This document shows positions 33,113-45,344 of a stretch of DNA of 64,000 bases, piece by piece. The notes under the pieces were generated by a model. That model saw nothing but the letters and a program-made list of their open reading frames with translations. It did not search any database and was not told where the DNA came from. The stretch is from Circinella minor. Taxonomy: Eukaryota > Mucoromycota > Mucoromycetes > Mucorales > Lichtheimiaceae. Both the position numbers and the translations under genes were made by a program. Numbering within the stretch: position 1 is the first letter of the stretch; every line of letters starts with the position of its first letter. The stretch is taken from NCBI GenBank assembly GCA_016758965.1, contig JAEPRB010000041.1, forward strand, positions 62,001 to 126,000, written 5' to 3'.

Positions 33113-33798
33113 TAAAATGAATAACATAGTCAACATATAGCCGGTATTATCACCCTTCTGCATTTTGTATTTATCTTTTACCATCAATTGCCAATCAGAC
33201 ATAAAAGTAAAGAAAAACATGCCCTCCTAATTTATACGTATGTTGATTGTTTATCAATATTGATGATAGATTTACTTCTTCGCTATTACCACGACGGCAG
33301 TATAGCTGGTATCGGAATGGAAAAAACTTGATACCGTTTTTGACCACCAGAAAAGGATCTGTAGCCATGTTGTTTATAGAGCAGAGCTCAGCACCGGTCA
33401 GTGCGTCGATTTTGAGAATTGATTTATAATCATAAATATATTTGTAAACTTCTATAGATTTTTTATAGTCTTTAGATTATCATAAAATAATAGGGGTGGT
33501 TGAACAACTTGTTTGTGAAAAGTTGGGGCTGGATAATGAGATTTAGAGATGATAGGTTGCAAGCCTATCATGTGTTGTTTAACAATAACAGCAATTTCCT
33601 TAAGAATAATCTTCTTTTCATTCCCACATGAGTTCATTCTCTGGATTCAAATCCTTGTTATAAAAAACACAAACTGCTTGAGAATGCAAAAGAATTATTT
33701 ATGAGATTGAAAACATTGTGGGTTTAAATGGAAAAGAGATGAACGCAAGCTAAAGAAAAAAAAAGTGGCCCACTCTTTTTGAACATGGTCATTTTTTT

Positions 33799-34865
33799 GA
33801 GTTCAAAAAGCTGACCAGTAAATGTTCTATTTGAGAGCGGATGCATTGTAAAAAGAAGTTTTTTAACGGTGAGATGAGATCATTAATAATGAAAAAAAAC
33901 ACACTCAAACTCTTTGTCTATCATTATTTTATAATCAACAACTACACTTGAATATTTATAAATTTACAAAGCTAACAAAAAGAATAAAATATCGTATCGT
34001 ACTAGTTAGAAGGCATATATAAAGAGTAGAGAAAGAAATAAGAGAGAATGAAACTTAACATATATATTAATAAGAAATCCAGGAATTTAACAGATATGTA
34101 TGAATATTTATGTTGTGTTTAAACATTAAAATTTCTTATTATAATACGAACCATACCAAACGCACAAAAAAAGCGTAGTACTTAATTCCTATTATAATAG
34201 AAAGATCCTACTGGTAAACAAAAAAAGAAGCAGTTTTTATATACGTACAAATTTACGAAGCAAATATATATATATATATTGATGAATGATATACCATACA
34301 TGGGAACAACAATGAACGTTATAGAATTTTCGTTGTAATGACTACTGATACACTATGACCATTCTTATTTTTCTTTTACTATAATGTTTACTATTAAACA
34401 AATAATACTTATGTAAAAATAAAGCATAATAATAACGTGAATAAATAATTAAAGGCATGGGATTGTATCATGCCCCTCCCCCCCAAAAAAAAAAGTTTCA
34501 ACTTGCTGCTATGTAACAACTTAATGATATTTTACTATATAAAGTGATCAGATCTCGATTATGTATTATAACATTAATCAATGATGAAAAAAAAATATAA
34601 ATTAATATTACGTAAAAAGAATCTATATATTCCACCCCGTGGGGTTAATTATGATCACAAACGTCCTGCGTTTTTTTTTCTAAATAACCACATATGGAGG
34701 AAGAATAAACATACAACAATTATGATGATATTAATATTAAAAGAAAAGAACAAAAATAATGCATAAAATAAAAATAATGGGAAATAAAAAAAAAAGATGA
34801 ATATATATATATATATATACTACGTAGTTCTCTGAATAAAATAAATTTATGTCTATTTTTTTTTT
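33799..34865. other. Intergenic downstream of the forkhead gene
   Basis: AT-rich, probably partly the 3' UTR of the forkhead gene (-). It has an AT run at 34264-34280 and one at 34801-34819, and a small palindrome CCACCCCGTGGGGTT near 34633. No gene. Confidence 0.55.
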
Positions 34866-35732
34866 TCAAAAATTGGGCCAGAATTTTCTTGCATGTTGTT
34901 GTTGCGATGGCTGTTGTACAGCAGTAGCAAAAGCAATACCCAAATCTGAAGATGGGGTATGAAAGCTTGAAGAAACTAAAGATTCTTCCGAAGGGATTGA
35001 ATCATCTGTTGTAGCCGTTAATGTGCTTGTTGGTGTATTACCATCATCTATTGTTGTTTGCATTTGATGATGATGAGGATGGTGGGAATTTTGTTGGTGA
35101 TGGTGTTGATGACTGTTGCAACCGGAAGAAGATAGAGTTGTACTTGAAGATAAGCTACCACTTCTTGTCGTTGATGAAGATGATGATGAAGAGGATGAAG
35201 AGGATGAATGAGCAGCAGCATGGATGAGTTGTTGTTGATGCTGCAATCGTTGACGCCAATATTCATAAGATCCTAAAGATCCACTTGTAAGTATTTGATT
35301 TCCAAATGTTGTATTGTTTAATTCATCGATATCAATACACCAATAGCCTCCTTTCCCTTTCGATTTACTGCTATTATTATTTCCATTACTAGTTGTACTT
35401 TCTGCATCACTGTTGCTATTATTGTTGCTTATAGAAGAATGAATAGCAGTTCTCGGTAACTTGCGGAAACAACGATTTAATGATAGGTTGTGTCTAATTG
35501 TATTTTGCCAACCAGGTTCATTGGCTTCATACATGTGTGGGTATCTTTTTTGAACATAATCATAAATATCACGTAATGTCAACTTATGTTCTTCAGATGT
35601 CAATATGGCTTGAGCAATCATGGAAGCATAGGAATGAGGGGGTCGTCTACGTTTTCTTTGAGGACGTCTTGTATTTGCTGTCACTGAAGTTGCTGCCACT
35701 GTACTCATTCCATTCTTATGTTGTTGTTGTTG

Positions 35733-35772
<40 letters not shown>

Positions 35773-36350
35773 TGACTAAAATAAATATCATAAGGACCCA
35801 TTCTATTATTGGGTTGAACTTGAGGTGGTTGTTGATGTGGATAAACTTGCTGATGGAATTGTTGATGAGGCTGTTGTTGCTGCTGTTGTGAGGGATGATA
35901 CTCATGTGGGTTATTTTGTTGCTGTTGTTGGTATTGAGGAGGTGGTATCGGACGAATTACTCGAATACCATCTTCATGATAAGGTGGTGACAACACAGGT
36001 GGTTCAAGTGGTTGTGGATTTTGTTCAGTGGCAAAGATACTTTGTTTCCATGTAGGTGGCAGTAATCCATCCATGGTTTTATATTCATGTTGCTGTTGAT
36101 GTTGCTGTTGCTGTTGTACGTGGTTACTATCTATAGTATTTGTAACTATTTGTTGTTGTTGTTGTTGTTGTTGCATTCCTTGATGCTGTTGCTGTTGTTG
36201 GTGATGATGGTGATGGTGATGATCCATCATATTATTTGTCATTGATGCATTATTGTTATTATTATTAATAGATGTAGTATTTCCTCCACCACTACCAGCA
36301 CTTGTGCTGTTTTCAAAACGCATTCCCGGTAACTGAACAAAAGAGGCCAT
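34866..36350 (-). CDS. Forkhead transcription factor
   Basis: Single exon, 494 residues, start at the ATG 36350. The forkhead DNA-binding domain begins at about residue 237 with PPHSYASMIAQAILTSEEHK, then LTLRDIYDYVQKRYPHMYEA, WQNTIRHNLSLNRCFRKLPR (recognition helix with NxxRHNLS) and, after an insertion of about 30 Ser/Asn-rich residues, GKGGYWCIDIDE. That insertion replaces the short loop usually found before the wing. The basic block RRPQRKRRR before the domain is a probable nuclear signal. The N-terminal half is Gln/His-rich with several long runs, and the tail is Ser/His-rich. It could be a regulator of cell cycle, development or stress; the family member cannot be fixed from sequence alone. 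Confidence 0.93.
35710..35772 (-). repeat. Polyglutamine tract of the forkhead protein
   Basis: Mixed CAA and then CAG codons encode about 20 Gln directly before the basic region and forkhead domain. The CAG part is a nearly pure trinucleotide run and may vary between strains. Confidence 0.85.
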
Positions 36351-37511
36351 AAGAATGAAATGATAAAAGAAGAAAAAATTGGCTTTTGTTGTTGATCAAA
36401 AATTATTTTTTACTCAAAATTTTCTTTGCCTCACTTTTTTTTTTTTTTTGCTTATTCTCTTTAATTATACTCTCAGTGTATAATATGATTTTCTCTCTTT
36501 TTCTTTCTCTATTTTCATCTTTGAAATCCTTTTTTCTTGTTCTTCATTCTTTATATATAACACCATGGTTTGTTTCAATACGGAGCTTTATTTAATTCAG
36601 ATTCTAGAGTTCAATATATAGCTCATTTTGTTCCTTCTTATTCACTATCATCAACCCAACAGACAAAATTTTAACTTTATTTCTTTTGGGACCTGTACCC
36701 TCTCCCCCCTTTTTCCCTCTCTCTCTCTTATATATTGTTTCAATAATAACAATAATAAAAAGGTAACTATAGACACGTATCCAACGGCGATTTTTCTATT
36801 TGCCAACACCAATAATAATAAAATTATATTCATAAATAAACAAATAGTACGTAAGAAGAAAAAAAAACATTCTACAACAAAACTATCAAATCAACCTATA
36901 TCATTTAAAATATATAATTTGTTATAATTTACTGTGGTTTATACTTTTTTTTTCTGGTTATTTTACTTTATATAAATATGTGACGATAAATAATACACTT
37001 ATTTTAATAATGAATAATGATAATGAACGATGGGTGATAAAGAAGTACCTGTATATTTCAAAAAGATGCTCGTTTATATTTCTTCTATTTCTCTTTTTTT
37101 TTTTATTTCTTCTTTTGATATTTTTTTAAAAAATTCGCAGTAAATGACGAAATTGTTTACTTCAGTAATGAAAGCAAAAGGGAATGTTTGAAATTAGATC
37201 ATGAGAAACAAATGTTATACAGTAAAAGAAACCAGGACTCAAAAAACAAAGAAAGAAAAAGAGAAAAAGGATGCTGCTATCAAGCTCACAGGATTGATTT
37301 TTGGTTCTCGAACATGGGGGGTAGGGGGAAGTAGGAGCGCGGATTTCTGCATGATCATTACACAAAAAAAAAAGATAAGGAACCTATAGAAGTATGATAC
37401 TTGGGGGGCGTGTTGGTGGGTTTTTTTTTTTTTACACTTTATATACGTTACATTAAAACTTCTTTTTTATTTTGTTTTGTTTCTTCTTTTTTTTTTGTAA
37501 CGTAAATAAGA
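36351..37511. other. Divergent intergenic region
   Basis: It carries the promoters of the forkhead gene (-) and the metallophosphatase gene (+). It has strong T-rich and CT-rich stretches on the plus strand and no supported gene. Confidence 0.55.
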
Positions 37512-40500
37512 ATGCATACAACTTCTTTGATTACTGTTGCTACGTTGCTATTAACTTCTACCATTGTCAACGGTTATCCTTTTTCATTAGAGAAACGTGA
37601 ACAACCAAATGTACCTGCAACACCCGATTTAAAGCTTAAACCATTGGAATGGGGCGATGTGAACTTTATTCACACAACTGATACGCATGGATGGTTAGAA
37701 GTATGATTTTTTATTTTATTTATTTATTGATAAAGAAACAAATTTCACAGAAAGGGGGTGGGTGGGTTGATTGTTAATAGTTTTGAAAAAGACGAACCAA
37801 ACGAACTCTAAGAAGATTCTTATTTGATCAATAATAATTCCTTATATATATACTTACATAATAGGGGCATTTGATGGAAGAATCTTATAATGGTGACCTC
37901 GGCGATTTCTATTCGTTTGTTGTAAGTTATAATCGTCTATCTTCTTTTATAACATCAACTGATATATTTATATCCGTACGTAAACATCATTACTGATTTT
38001 TTTGCTACTATATGGAATATATATATATATATTTATTCAAAATAGACTCGTATGAAAGAAAAGGCCAAAAAAAAGAAAAAAGATTTATTTATTGTTGATA
38101 CAGGTGATACACATGATGGTAATGGCTTTAGTGATGTGACCAATCCTTCTGGGAAAATCAGTCAACCCATGCTTCAAAAAATTCCCTATGACATTCTCGC
38201 TATTGGTAAGTAAAAGAGTAATTCTATTTACAAAACAACAAGCCCAATCTCCAAAACAAAACAAAAAAAAACAAATAACAAAAAACTTTATCATACATAT
38301 AATAACTTTTTTTTTCTTATTTACTACAAATGTTTAATAGGAAATCATGAACTTTATGGTAAATATAATATAGAATATTTTATTATGGACAACTACGTAT
38401 AATAATACACTCCTGCCCTTTTTTTTTATCTATCATACTTATATAAATATGTTTATACTAATAACACCATATATTATTATTTATAGTTGATGAAATAACG
38501 GAAAGTGTTTACAATGACTTTATGCCATCTTGGAAAGGACGTTATTTATCCTCCAATGTTTATTTCAAAGATATCAATAATAACAAAACCATTCCTCTTG
38601 GGTACATACATATCTATCTATATTTCTCTTTTTTATATTTACTACCATATTATCAATAGTATACGTAGTGACACATTACACAACGATATGGCGGTCATAA
38701 TTAAAATATGATCTCTTGTAGTACAACAACATAATCTCATATTTTTTTATTTTCATTCAGGGACAAATATGCCTTTTTTAAAGGTGAATTCGGCACACGT
38801 GTACTTGCTTTTGGATTTCTCTTTGATTTTACTGGTAATGGTGATAATTCTGTGGTTCATACTGTTGAAAATGAAATACTTGAACCATGGTTTACTGAAG
38901 CATTAACGTCACACACACCCGATATAATTGTAAGTCATCATCATGATGTTTTATACTGTATATATATTTCCTACCTCGCAAAATATACAAATAATTATAT
39001 CCATTAATATCACACTATTTATTATTGAAACTAACTTTATCCAACATCTTGTACGATGTTGTTATCATTCTATTGTTACTACTTAATTTATAAAAATAAA
39101 ATAAAATAAAGGCATTAACAGGACATACTGGCATTCGATTCGACGAATTTAATGTAGCATTAAAAGCAATCCGAAAACACTTTCCATATATTCCGATTGC
39201 TGTCTTGGGAGGTCACTTACACGTGCGTGATTTCGCCATTTATGATGGTTGGGCTGCTGGAATTGCTTCAGGTCGTTATCTAGAATCCATCGGGTTTTTT
39301 TCAATCAAGGTAAATAATAAATAATGCTAAAAAAGGGTATTTTTTTTTTAAAAAAAAAAAGCAAAAGAAACATTCCAGACCTAATATGATTGAAAAAAAT
39401 GTCTGTTCTTCTTATTATTATCTTTTGTCATTGCTTGTCACAATGATGTCACAGATAAGAATATAATAATAATAATAACATATTACGTTAACAATGAATA
39501 AACATTTTAACGGAAGATACTGTGTGCTTGTGTCCCGAAAACGTTGTTTTTTTTTTCATTGTATATTTACTAAAGTAAATAATATTTATTTTCATATAGG
39601 GTGTTAAAAAATCAACAAAATTCATTGCTAAACATGGTTACAATGATACAAACACATTGCCTAGTAATTTGACATTTCATCGTCGATACCTTGATCAGAA
39701 TCGTAAAACTTATATTTATCATTCTGTTGAAAACAAGGAAAAAAAGTTTGATACTTCTATTGGAAAAGAAATGACTCAAAATATTACTTATTGGCGTTCA
39801 GAACTTGGAATTTCTCAAGCATTAGGTTGCTCTCCTCAAGATTATTATTTATCTTCTGTTGAACCTACTAGTAATTCTAGCATTTATACACTCACTGCTC
39901 AAGGTATGATAATAGTAACCATATAAGCACCTACTGTACTTATGACTGCATTGAATACTATGCTAGCAAAAAAAAATTCTTGTTATATAATTGAATAATG
40001 ATATAACCATATATAACATTCCATAGAGGTTTTGCCGAAAACAGTTACAGATCCCAATCGTCCCTATCCAGCCCATATCATTTTGAATAGTGGTGCCCTA
40101 AGATATGACATTTACAAGGGTAATTTCACTCTTGACAACGTGTATCAAGTGTCACCATTCATTGATCACTTTTATTATATGGCTGGTGTTCCATATGATG
40201 CTGCTTCACAAGTATTGGATAGACTCAATGGTGATACTAATAAGAACAATTTTAGACGTAAACGTAGTATTCGAAATGATTATGAGCAACAACTTGGTCT
40301 TACTTATAATATTCCAATATTACCTCGTGATGCTAATAGTTTGACCCCAGGTTATACAACAACTGACGATCTCGGCTCAAATGGTTAGTATTTTTGCTTT
40401 TCATTCTCCAGATACGTAAAACATTATATTTATATTTCGGATCGATACAAAACAACAATGGAGTTCAACTTTTTTTATTTATTTATTTATTATTACTTTT

Positions 40501-40780
40501 TTTTTAAAAAAAAAAAACAAAAGGTGATGATACGAAGCATAGTAAAATTCCATATTTTGATGCTAAAGCTTTTGTGGGAACCGATCTTCCCAAAGTTGCC
40601 AACGCAACATCTTTAATTGATTTAGTTTTTGTTGATTTTGTTGAATCAATTGTTAAATCAGTAGTTTATGATTTGACAGGAAAGAATTATACAGTAGAAA
40701 CAACCTATGGAAATCCAAATATCACGTCAAGTACCATGTGGGTCGAATTTGCCAAAACACATTGGGCAGGAAATTGTTAA
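37512..40780 (+). CDS. Secreted calcineurin-like metallophosphatase (5'-nucleotidase-type, Yhr202w-like)
   Basis: A secretory signal peptide is evident: [20 protein letters not shown] with a probable cut after GYP or the KR at about residue 28. The metallophosphatase motifs appear in order: [10 protein letters not shown] (DxH), [10 protein letters not shown] (GDxxDG), GNHELY (GNHE), ALTGHTGI and [10 protein letters not shown] (GHxH). The C-terminal half contains several N-glycosylation sites (NITY, NSS, NFT, NYT) and ends THWAGNC. This combination fits the fungal vacuolar or extracellular phosphoesterase related to yeast YHR202W. About nine exons are used. One is only 18 nt (38341-38358) and encodes GNHELY across its two borders. 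The substrate is unknown; nucleotides are likely for this fold. Confidence 0.88.
38341..38358 (+). other. 18-nt microexon encoding the GNHE motif
   Basis: The preceding exon ends ..GCTATTG with donor GTAAGT. After TTTAATAG, the 18 bases GAAATCATGAACTTTATG are followed by donor GTAAAT. The next exon, after TTATAG, begins TTGATGAAATAACG. Joined, the frame reads AIG-NHELY-VDEITE. Without the microexon the metal-binding GNHE motif would be lost. Confidence 0.85.
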
Positions 40781-41780
40781 TTGACTTTTCTCTCTCTCTC
40801 TTTCTCTCTCTCTCTCTCATCACACTTTTCAATTATTTATTTGATATATTTTATTTCTTAAAAGTGTATCTTTTCTAACCTATATTTTTATTTATTTTTG
40901 TATGATTATCTTTATCATTATAATTTATCCTTAACCCTAAAAATCAATTTCAATGTATGAATTAGCTTTACTTTTTTATCCTTTAAATCTTTAAATGTTA
41001 TTATTATAGATGTTTGATTATAACAAAGTACCCCTTTTATCGTCTATTGCTACAATAAAAATTTTCAAAACCAAATGTTATATGGTGCTGGTGTTGTTGC
41101 TTATTCATATTTTTAGAATAAAGGATTATTACTTTTAAAAGTGTGAAGTAAGTAGTTATATATACATTCTTCTTTATCAAAATATGTTTTGTATTTACAT
41201 ATCACTTACGTACACACAAGGTTAAATAATTTAATACACGTAGCAAATTGTTTTTTTATTATTAAAAGGGCTCGTCAACATGGTAACGACGGACAAACAA
41301 TTAAAACGCTTACCAATTCTTCCATTGTCAAATAAAAAAATTTGTTGCTACGTATGACAATGAAAGCACGGCTCTTTTAGTTTTTTTTTTTATATATGAA
41401 ACGAGTTATAGCTTCTTGAAAAAAAAATACTTTTACAGAAATCTCGTTCAAAATATATATTTTTTTTCGTCTTAAAAAGTGATATTGATACTACTTTGAC
41501 CTTTTTCTTTTCTTTTTGCATTTATAATTAAAAGTGCCAGAACTAGTTCTATTTGATAAATAAAAAAAAAATACAAATAAAATAAACTGAAATGGGGAAA
41601 GTTCCATTGGTCGTTACGAAAACAAAAGCGAAAAAAAAAAAGACAGTAACAATAAAGTAAAGTTTAATAGGTAAAGGAAAAATAATGGTTACACCAACCG
41701 CCGCAGCTCGTTAAAATTGTCGTTTTTTCCCTTTTTTTTTTTTTCTTTCACTTTTGTATAAAAAAAAATTCCGTATCACC
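40781..41780. other. Intergenic between phosphatase and SNF2 genes
   Basis: It begins with a CT-repeat stretch (about 40788-40821) directly after the phosphatase stop. T- and A-rich runs follow towards the SNF2 start. No gene. Confidence 0.55.
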
Positions 41781-44700
41781 ATGTCTAGAAAACTTCAACT
41801 TTTTCTTGAAAATCTTGGTCAACTGACAGTACCAGAAGATGAAAGTAATAATATACCAGAACAACTGATTCCGACACTGTATCCTTATCAAAAGTTCGGT
41901 CTTTACTTTATGAAAAATGCAGAAGAGTCTTCCAATAAAGGTGGTATTTTGGCCGATGATATGGGTTTAGGGAAGGTAAGAAATATTAAAGCATAGCTAA
42001 AATGAATGTTATCACTGTGTATCTCTGAATGCGGTATATGAAAAAAAATCAACATGTATAAATCTGTCAAAATTTATTATAAAACGAATTTTTTATATAT
42101 AATACTCAGTCATGATTTAATGTATTAGACAATTCAAACTATTGCACTTATTACTGCATGTCCACCTCTATCTGACAATACAACATCACCACCAACACCA
42201 ATACCTACTTTGAATAAAAATAAGAGTAATCATAAAAACCGACTGATGAATTCAAAAGCAACTTTAATCGTTTGTCCAGTATCGTTACTCTCACAATGGG
42301 AGTCTGAGTTATCAAAAAAAATATATCCACCGCCATTAGTATGTGTACACCATGGTCCTAATCGAACCAAAAATAGTCAAAAGCTAGCCGAATTTGATAT
42401 TATCATTACTACCTATTCCATTATTACCACCGAAATCGGAACACCTGAAAATCGTGGCACTCTAGGATCTTTAAAATATCATCGTGTCATTCTTGATGAA
42501 GCACATGAAATTAAAAATCAAAAAACAAATAAAGCAAAAGCTTGTTTCAATATTGAATCCACTTATCGTTGGTGTTTGACAGCTACTCCTATTCAGAACG
42601 AGATTGGCGATCTGTAAGTTTGATATTTTTTTTAAAAAAAAAAAAAATGGTTGTATGCAGTAGGTAGATAATAATAATTAGTTAGTAATTGAGGACAATA
42701 AAGTGACAATCTAAAGAAAAAAAAATAGTATAATTAACTTGATATTTTTTATTGTGAATGATCTTTATTATTTTAGATACTCATTGATCAAGTTTTTACG
42801 TATTGAACCATATAATGATGAGGCCGAGTTTAAAGAATCTATTAAAAAACCATTTGATAAACTCATGATTAGTAATGATGATGAATATAATGAATATGAT
42901 AATGATGAGGTATAGTAATAGAGATTAAGGGCAAAACTCAAGAAAAAAAAAGAACCTTTAACCACTAAATATTCTAATATGTATACATCGTCTATTTTTT
43001 TTGGGGGGGTAAATTGATATTAATACGTATCAATAAATAGTTATTTCAAAGACTTCAAGTTCTTTTTAAATCTATTGCTTTACGTCGATCAAAAAATGCT
43101 AAAATAGATGATAAACCTATTGTGGATTTACCAGCAAAACATATATATATGATTCACATTGATTTCAACTCGGGTGAACGTATATTTTATGATTCAGTAG
43201 CCAAAAGAGCACAAGCTCGTTTAGAAGATGCTGTTGGTCCTGATGGAAAAAAATTAAAAGTGTCATATAATAAGGTATGTATTTTTTATGTTATTTTTAC
43301 TTTTGAAAAATTATTTTTTATAGGTTAAATAGTACGTACGTAGTAACTAAAAAGAAAACATAAGAACTTTGTTTTTAATGATAAACCTGTATTAATTTTG
43401 AAAATGAATTGACTACAAAAAAAAACACGCACATGGATAAATTTTAATAACAAATATAAAGGTTTTGGCCTTATTAACCAAGTTGCGTCGTGTATGTCTT
43501 CATCCACGTTTAGTAGGAGGTGGTGAAGATAGTCCTAATGACATTCAATGGGACGAATACGAATTATTAGATAAAGCAAGGACTATTCCCCGTGATACTG
43601 TCAAAAGAATTATTAAAAAGTACTCGAATGGTGACCAGGCAACTGTAAGTATCAATAAATATATCAAATTTATAAAAGAATGATTTTAGATATACGTATT
43701 AACTAATGAAATAATGTAATAACTTGAACACATTCTAATATCGGTAAATAGTGTCCTTTGTGTATGGATGTTGCTGTATCACCTAAAATTATTCCTATGT
43801 GTGGTCACTTGTTTTGTGAAGAATGTCTAAATAGTATGTACATCTCCCATGTTTTATTGCTACGTAATTAATGTATATTATAAAAAAAAAATTACAGAAA
43901 CACACGCACAGATTTACTATAACTATAACCCTCTTCTTTTTGTCATTATAGATTATATCACTCTTTTTTCAAGACAGAATGAGGAACAACACTATAATTG
44001 CTCTGAATGTAACAATGAATTTATTCTTAAAGATATCATTTCACTTGAAGTATTTTTTAAAGTACATTCAGCAGGTCTCTATGAAGAATATTTCAATCAC
44101 CACATCATTGATAAAGAAATACGTGTTGAAGACTTACCTACCAGTACAAAAATTGATAAAATGTTGGAAATCTTGAAACAATCTCGAAAAGAAGCCAAAG
44201 ATGATAAAACAGTCATTTTTTCACAATTTACTTCATTTCTTGATTTATTGGAAGAACCTTTGAAAGAACATGGATTTAAATTTTTAAGACTTGATGGTAA
44301 AACACCTGCTGGTCAACGTTCTAAAATGATTAACACATTTCAAAAAGATCCCAAGTATAAAATATTTTTAATTTCATTGAAAGCGGGTGGTGTTGGACTT
44401 AATGTAAGTTATAACTATTTTATTTAATAAAAGTATTAGCGAACAATGATTCTTTTTCTAACTCAATATTTAAAAGTTGACAGCTGCCAATCGTGTTATT
44501 GTAAGTGTTTAATATACATATATATATATTTTTAAAAATATATATCAAATTTATTTATTAAAAAGAATATGATACGTATATACATAGTTGATGGATATTT
44601 GGTGGAATCCTGCAATCGAAAACCAAGCTATTGATCGTGTTCATCGTATTGGTCAAAAAAAAGAAGTTCATGTTCATCGATTATTTATAAATCAATCTAT

Positions 44701-44936
44701 TGAAGATACTATTTTACAATTACAAGAAAAAAAACAAGTAAATATAATTATAATATATTTTATTACGTATTCATCTAATAATATTTATACTACGTATGCT
44801 ATATTAATATATTTATAGAAATTATATGAAAGTACTCTTGCAGAAGGTGAAAATATGAAAAAATTGGATACTTTAAGTGTACCTGAAATTGTTCATCTTT
44901 TTCAAAACATGGGACTTGATAATTGAATATATATCA
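41781..44936 (+). CDS. SNF2-family DNA translocase with RING finger (Rad5/Rad16/HLTF-like)
   Basis: Helicase motifs in order: LIPTLYPYQKFGLYFM (Q-like), GGILADDMGLGKTIQTIALI (motif I, split by an intron), ATLIVCPVSLLSQWESEL (Ia), YHRVILDEAHEIKN (II, DEAH), WCLTATPIQNEIGDLYSLIK (III), DKTVIFSQFTSFLDLLEE (IV), FLISLKAGGVGLNLTAANRV (V) and AIDRVHRIGQKKEVHVHRLF (VI). Between III and IV lies a C3HC4 RING finger: CPLCMDVAVSPKIIPMCGHL then FCEECLN and, in the next exon, CSECNNEF. A RING inserted between the two helicase lobes marks the Rad5/Rad16 branch, which acts in DNA-damage tolerance or nucleotide-excision repair with ubiquitin ligase activity. The N-terminus is short, with no HIRAN domain, so it is smaller than Rad5 and nearer to a Rad16-like or fungal-specific form. 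About ten exons, one of 24 nt. Confidence 0.92.
44477..44500 (+). other. 24-nt microexon encoding part of helicase motif V
   Basis: The preceding exon ends GGVGLN with donor GTAAGT. After TTTAAAAG, exactly 24 bases encode LTAANRVI, followed by donor GTAAGT. The next exon, after ATACATAG, starts LMDIWWNPAIENQ. Skipping would keep the frame but remove a conserved part of motif V. Confidence 0.88.
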
Positions 44937-45344
44937 TCAACTATGATACTATTTTATATTTTAGTTATGTAGTTATTTTAATGATAAAATAAAAGCCCTT
45001 TTCTTGTATATAACTTGAACGATATTATAATAATATATGCAAACAATGAAAATTCAACCATCCATTTTTAAATTTGATTGTGACTGAAAATAAATTAATT
45101 ATTAGAGAGAGAGTGTGTGTGTGTGATGTGAGCGGAGAACATTGATGAAGGGAGTGGGGGGAGCGAGTGAGGGAGTTTTTTGGACGAGTGAGGGAAAAAG
45201 TGGTTGTTTATAATTTGCTCAGCGAACCACGTATATTTATAATAACCAAACATTTTTATTTTCACTTTTTTCTTTTTCTCTCTTTCTTCTTTTCAACTAA
45301 AAAGAAAATACTTTCTTTTTCCTCCCCAACAAGTAAAATAAATC
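44937..45344. other. Intergenic between SNF2 and topoisomerase I
   Basis: 408 bp. It contains an AG then GT repeat at about 45103-45130 and a CT/T-rich run before the topoisomerase start. No gene. Confidence 0.6.

Larger units (their letters stand above)
28352..33798. mobile_element. TIR-bounded composite element of about 5.4 kb, decayed
   Basis: The left end (about 28352-28407) and the right end (about 33742-33798) are inverted copies of each other. The left reads AAAAAAAGTGACAATGTTC and on to GAGTGGGACACTTTTTTTT and AGCTCGCGTT. The opposite strand at the right reads AAAAAAATGACCATGTTC, GAGTGGGCCACTTTTTTTTT and AGCTTGCGTT. With small gaps about 50 bp match. Between them lie a Cys-rich ORF, a serine-recombinase-like ORF, a MULE-like transposase fragment and GC-rich palindromes, all broken. 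I could not identify a target-site duplication, so the exact ends are uncertain. It may be one large element invaded by others, or a cluster bounded by two copies of a smaller repeat. Confidence 0.6.

Noticed and set aside
33247..33637. ORFs of about 60 codons next to the right inverted repeat
   Set aside because: Short, on opposite strands and without motifs; no similarity strong enough by eye to the fragment at 28561-28839.
40925..40945. CCTTAACCCTAAA as a telomere-like repeat
   Set aside because: Single occurrence of the word, no tandem repetition.
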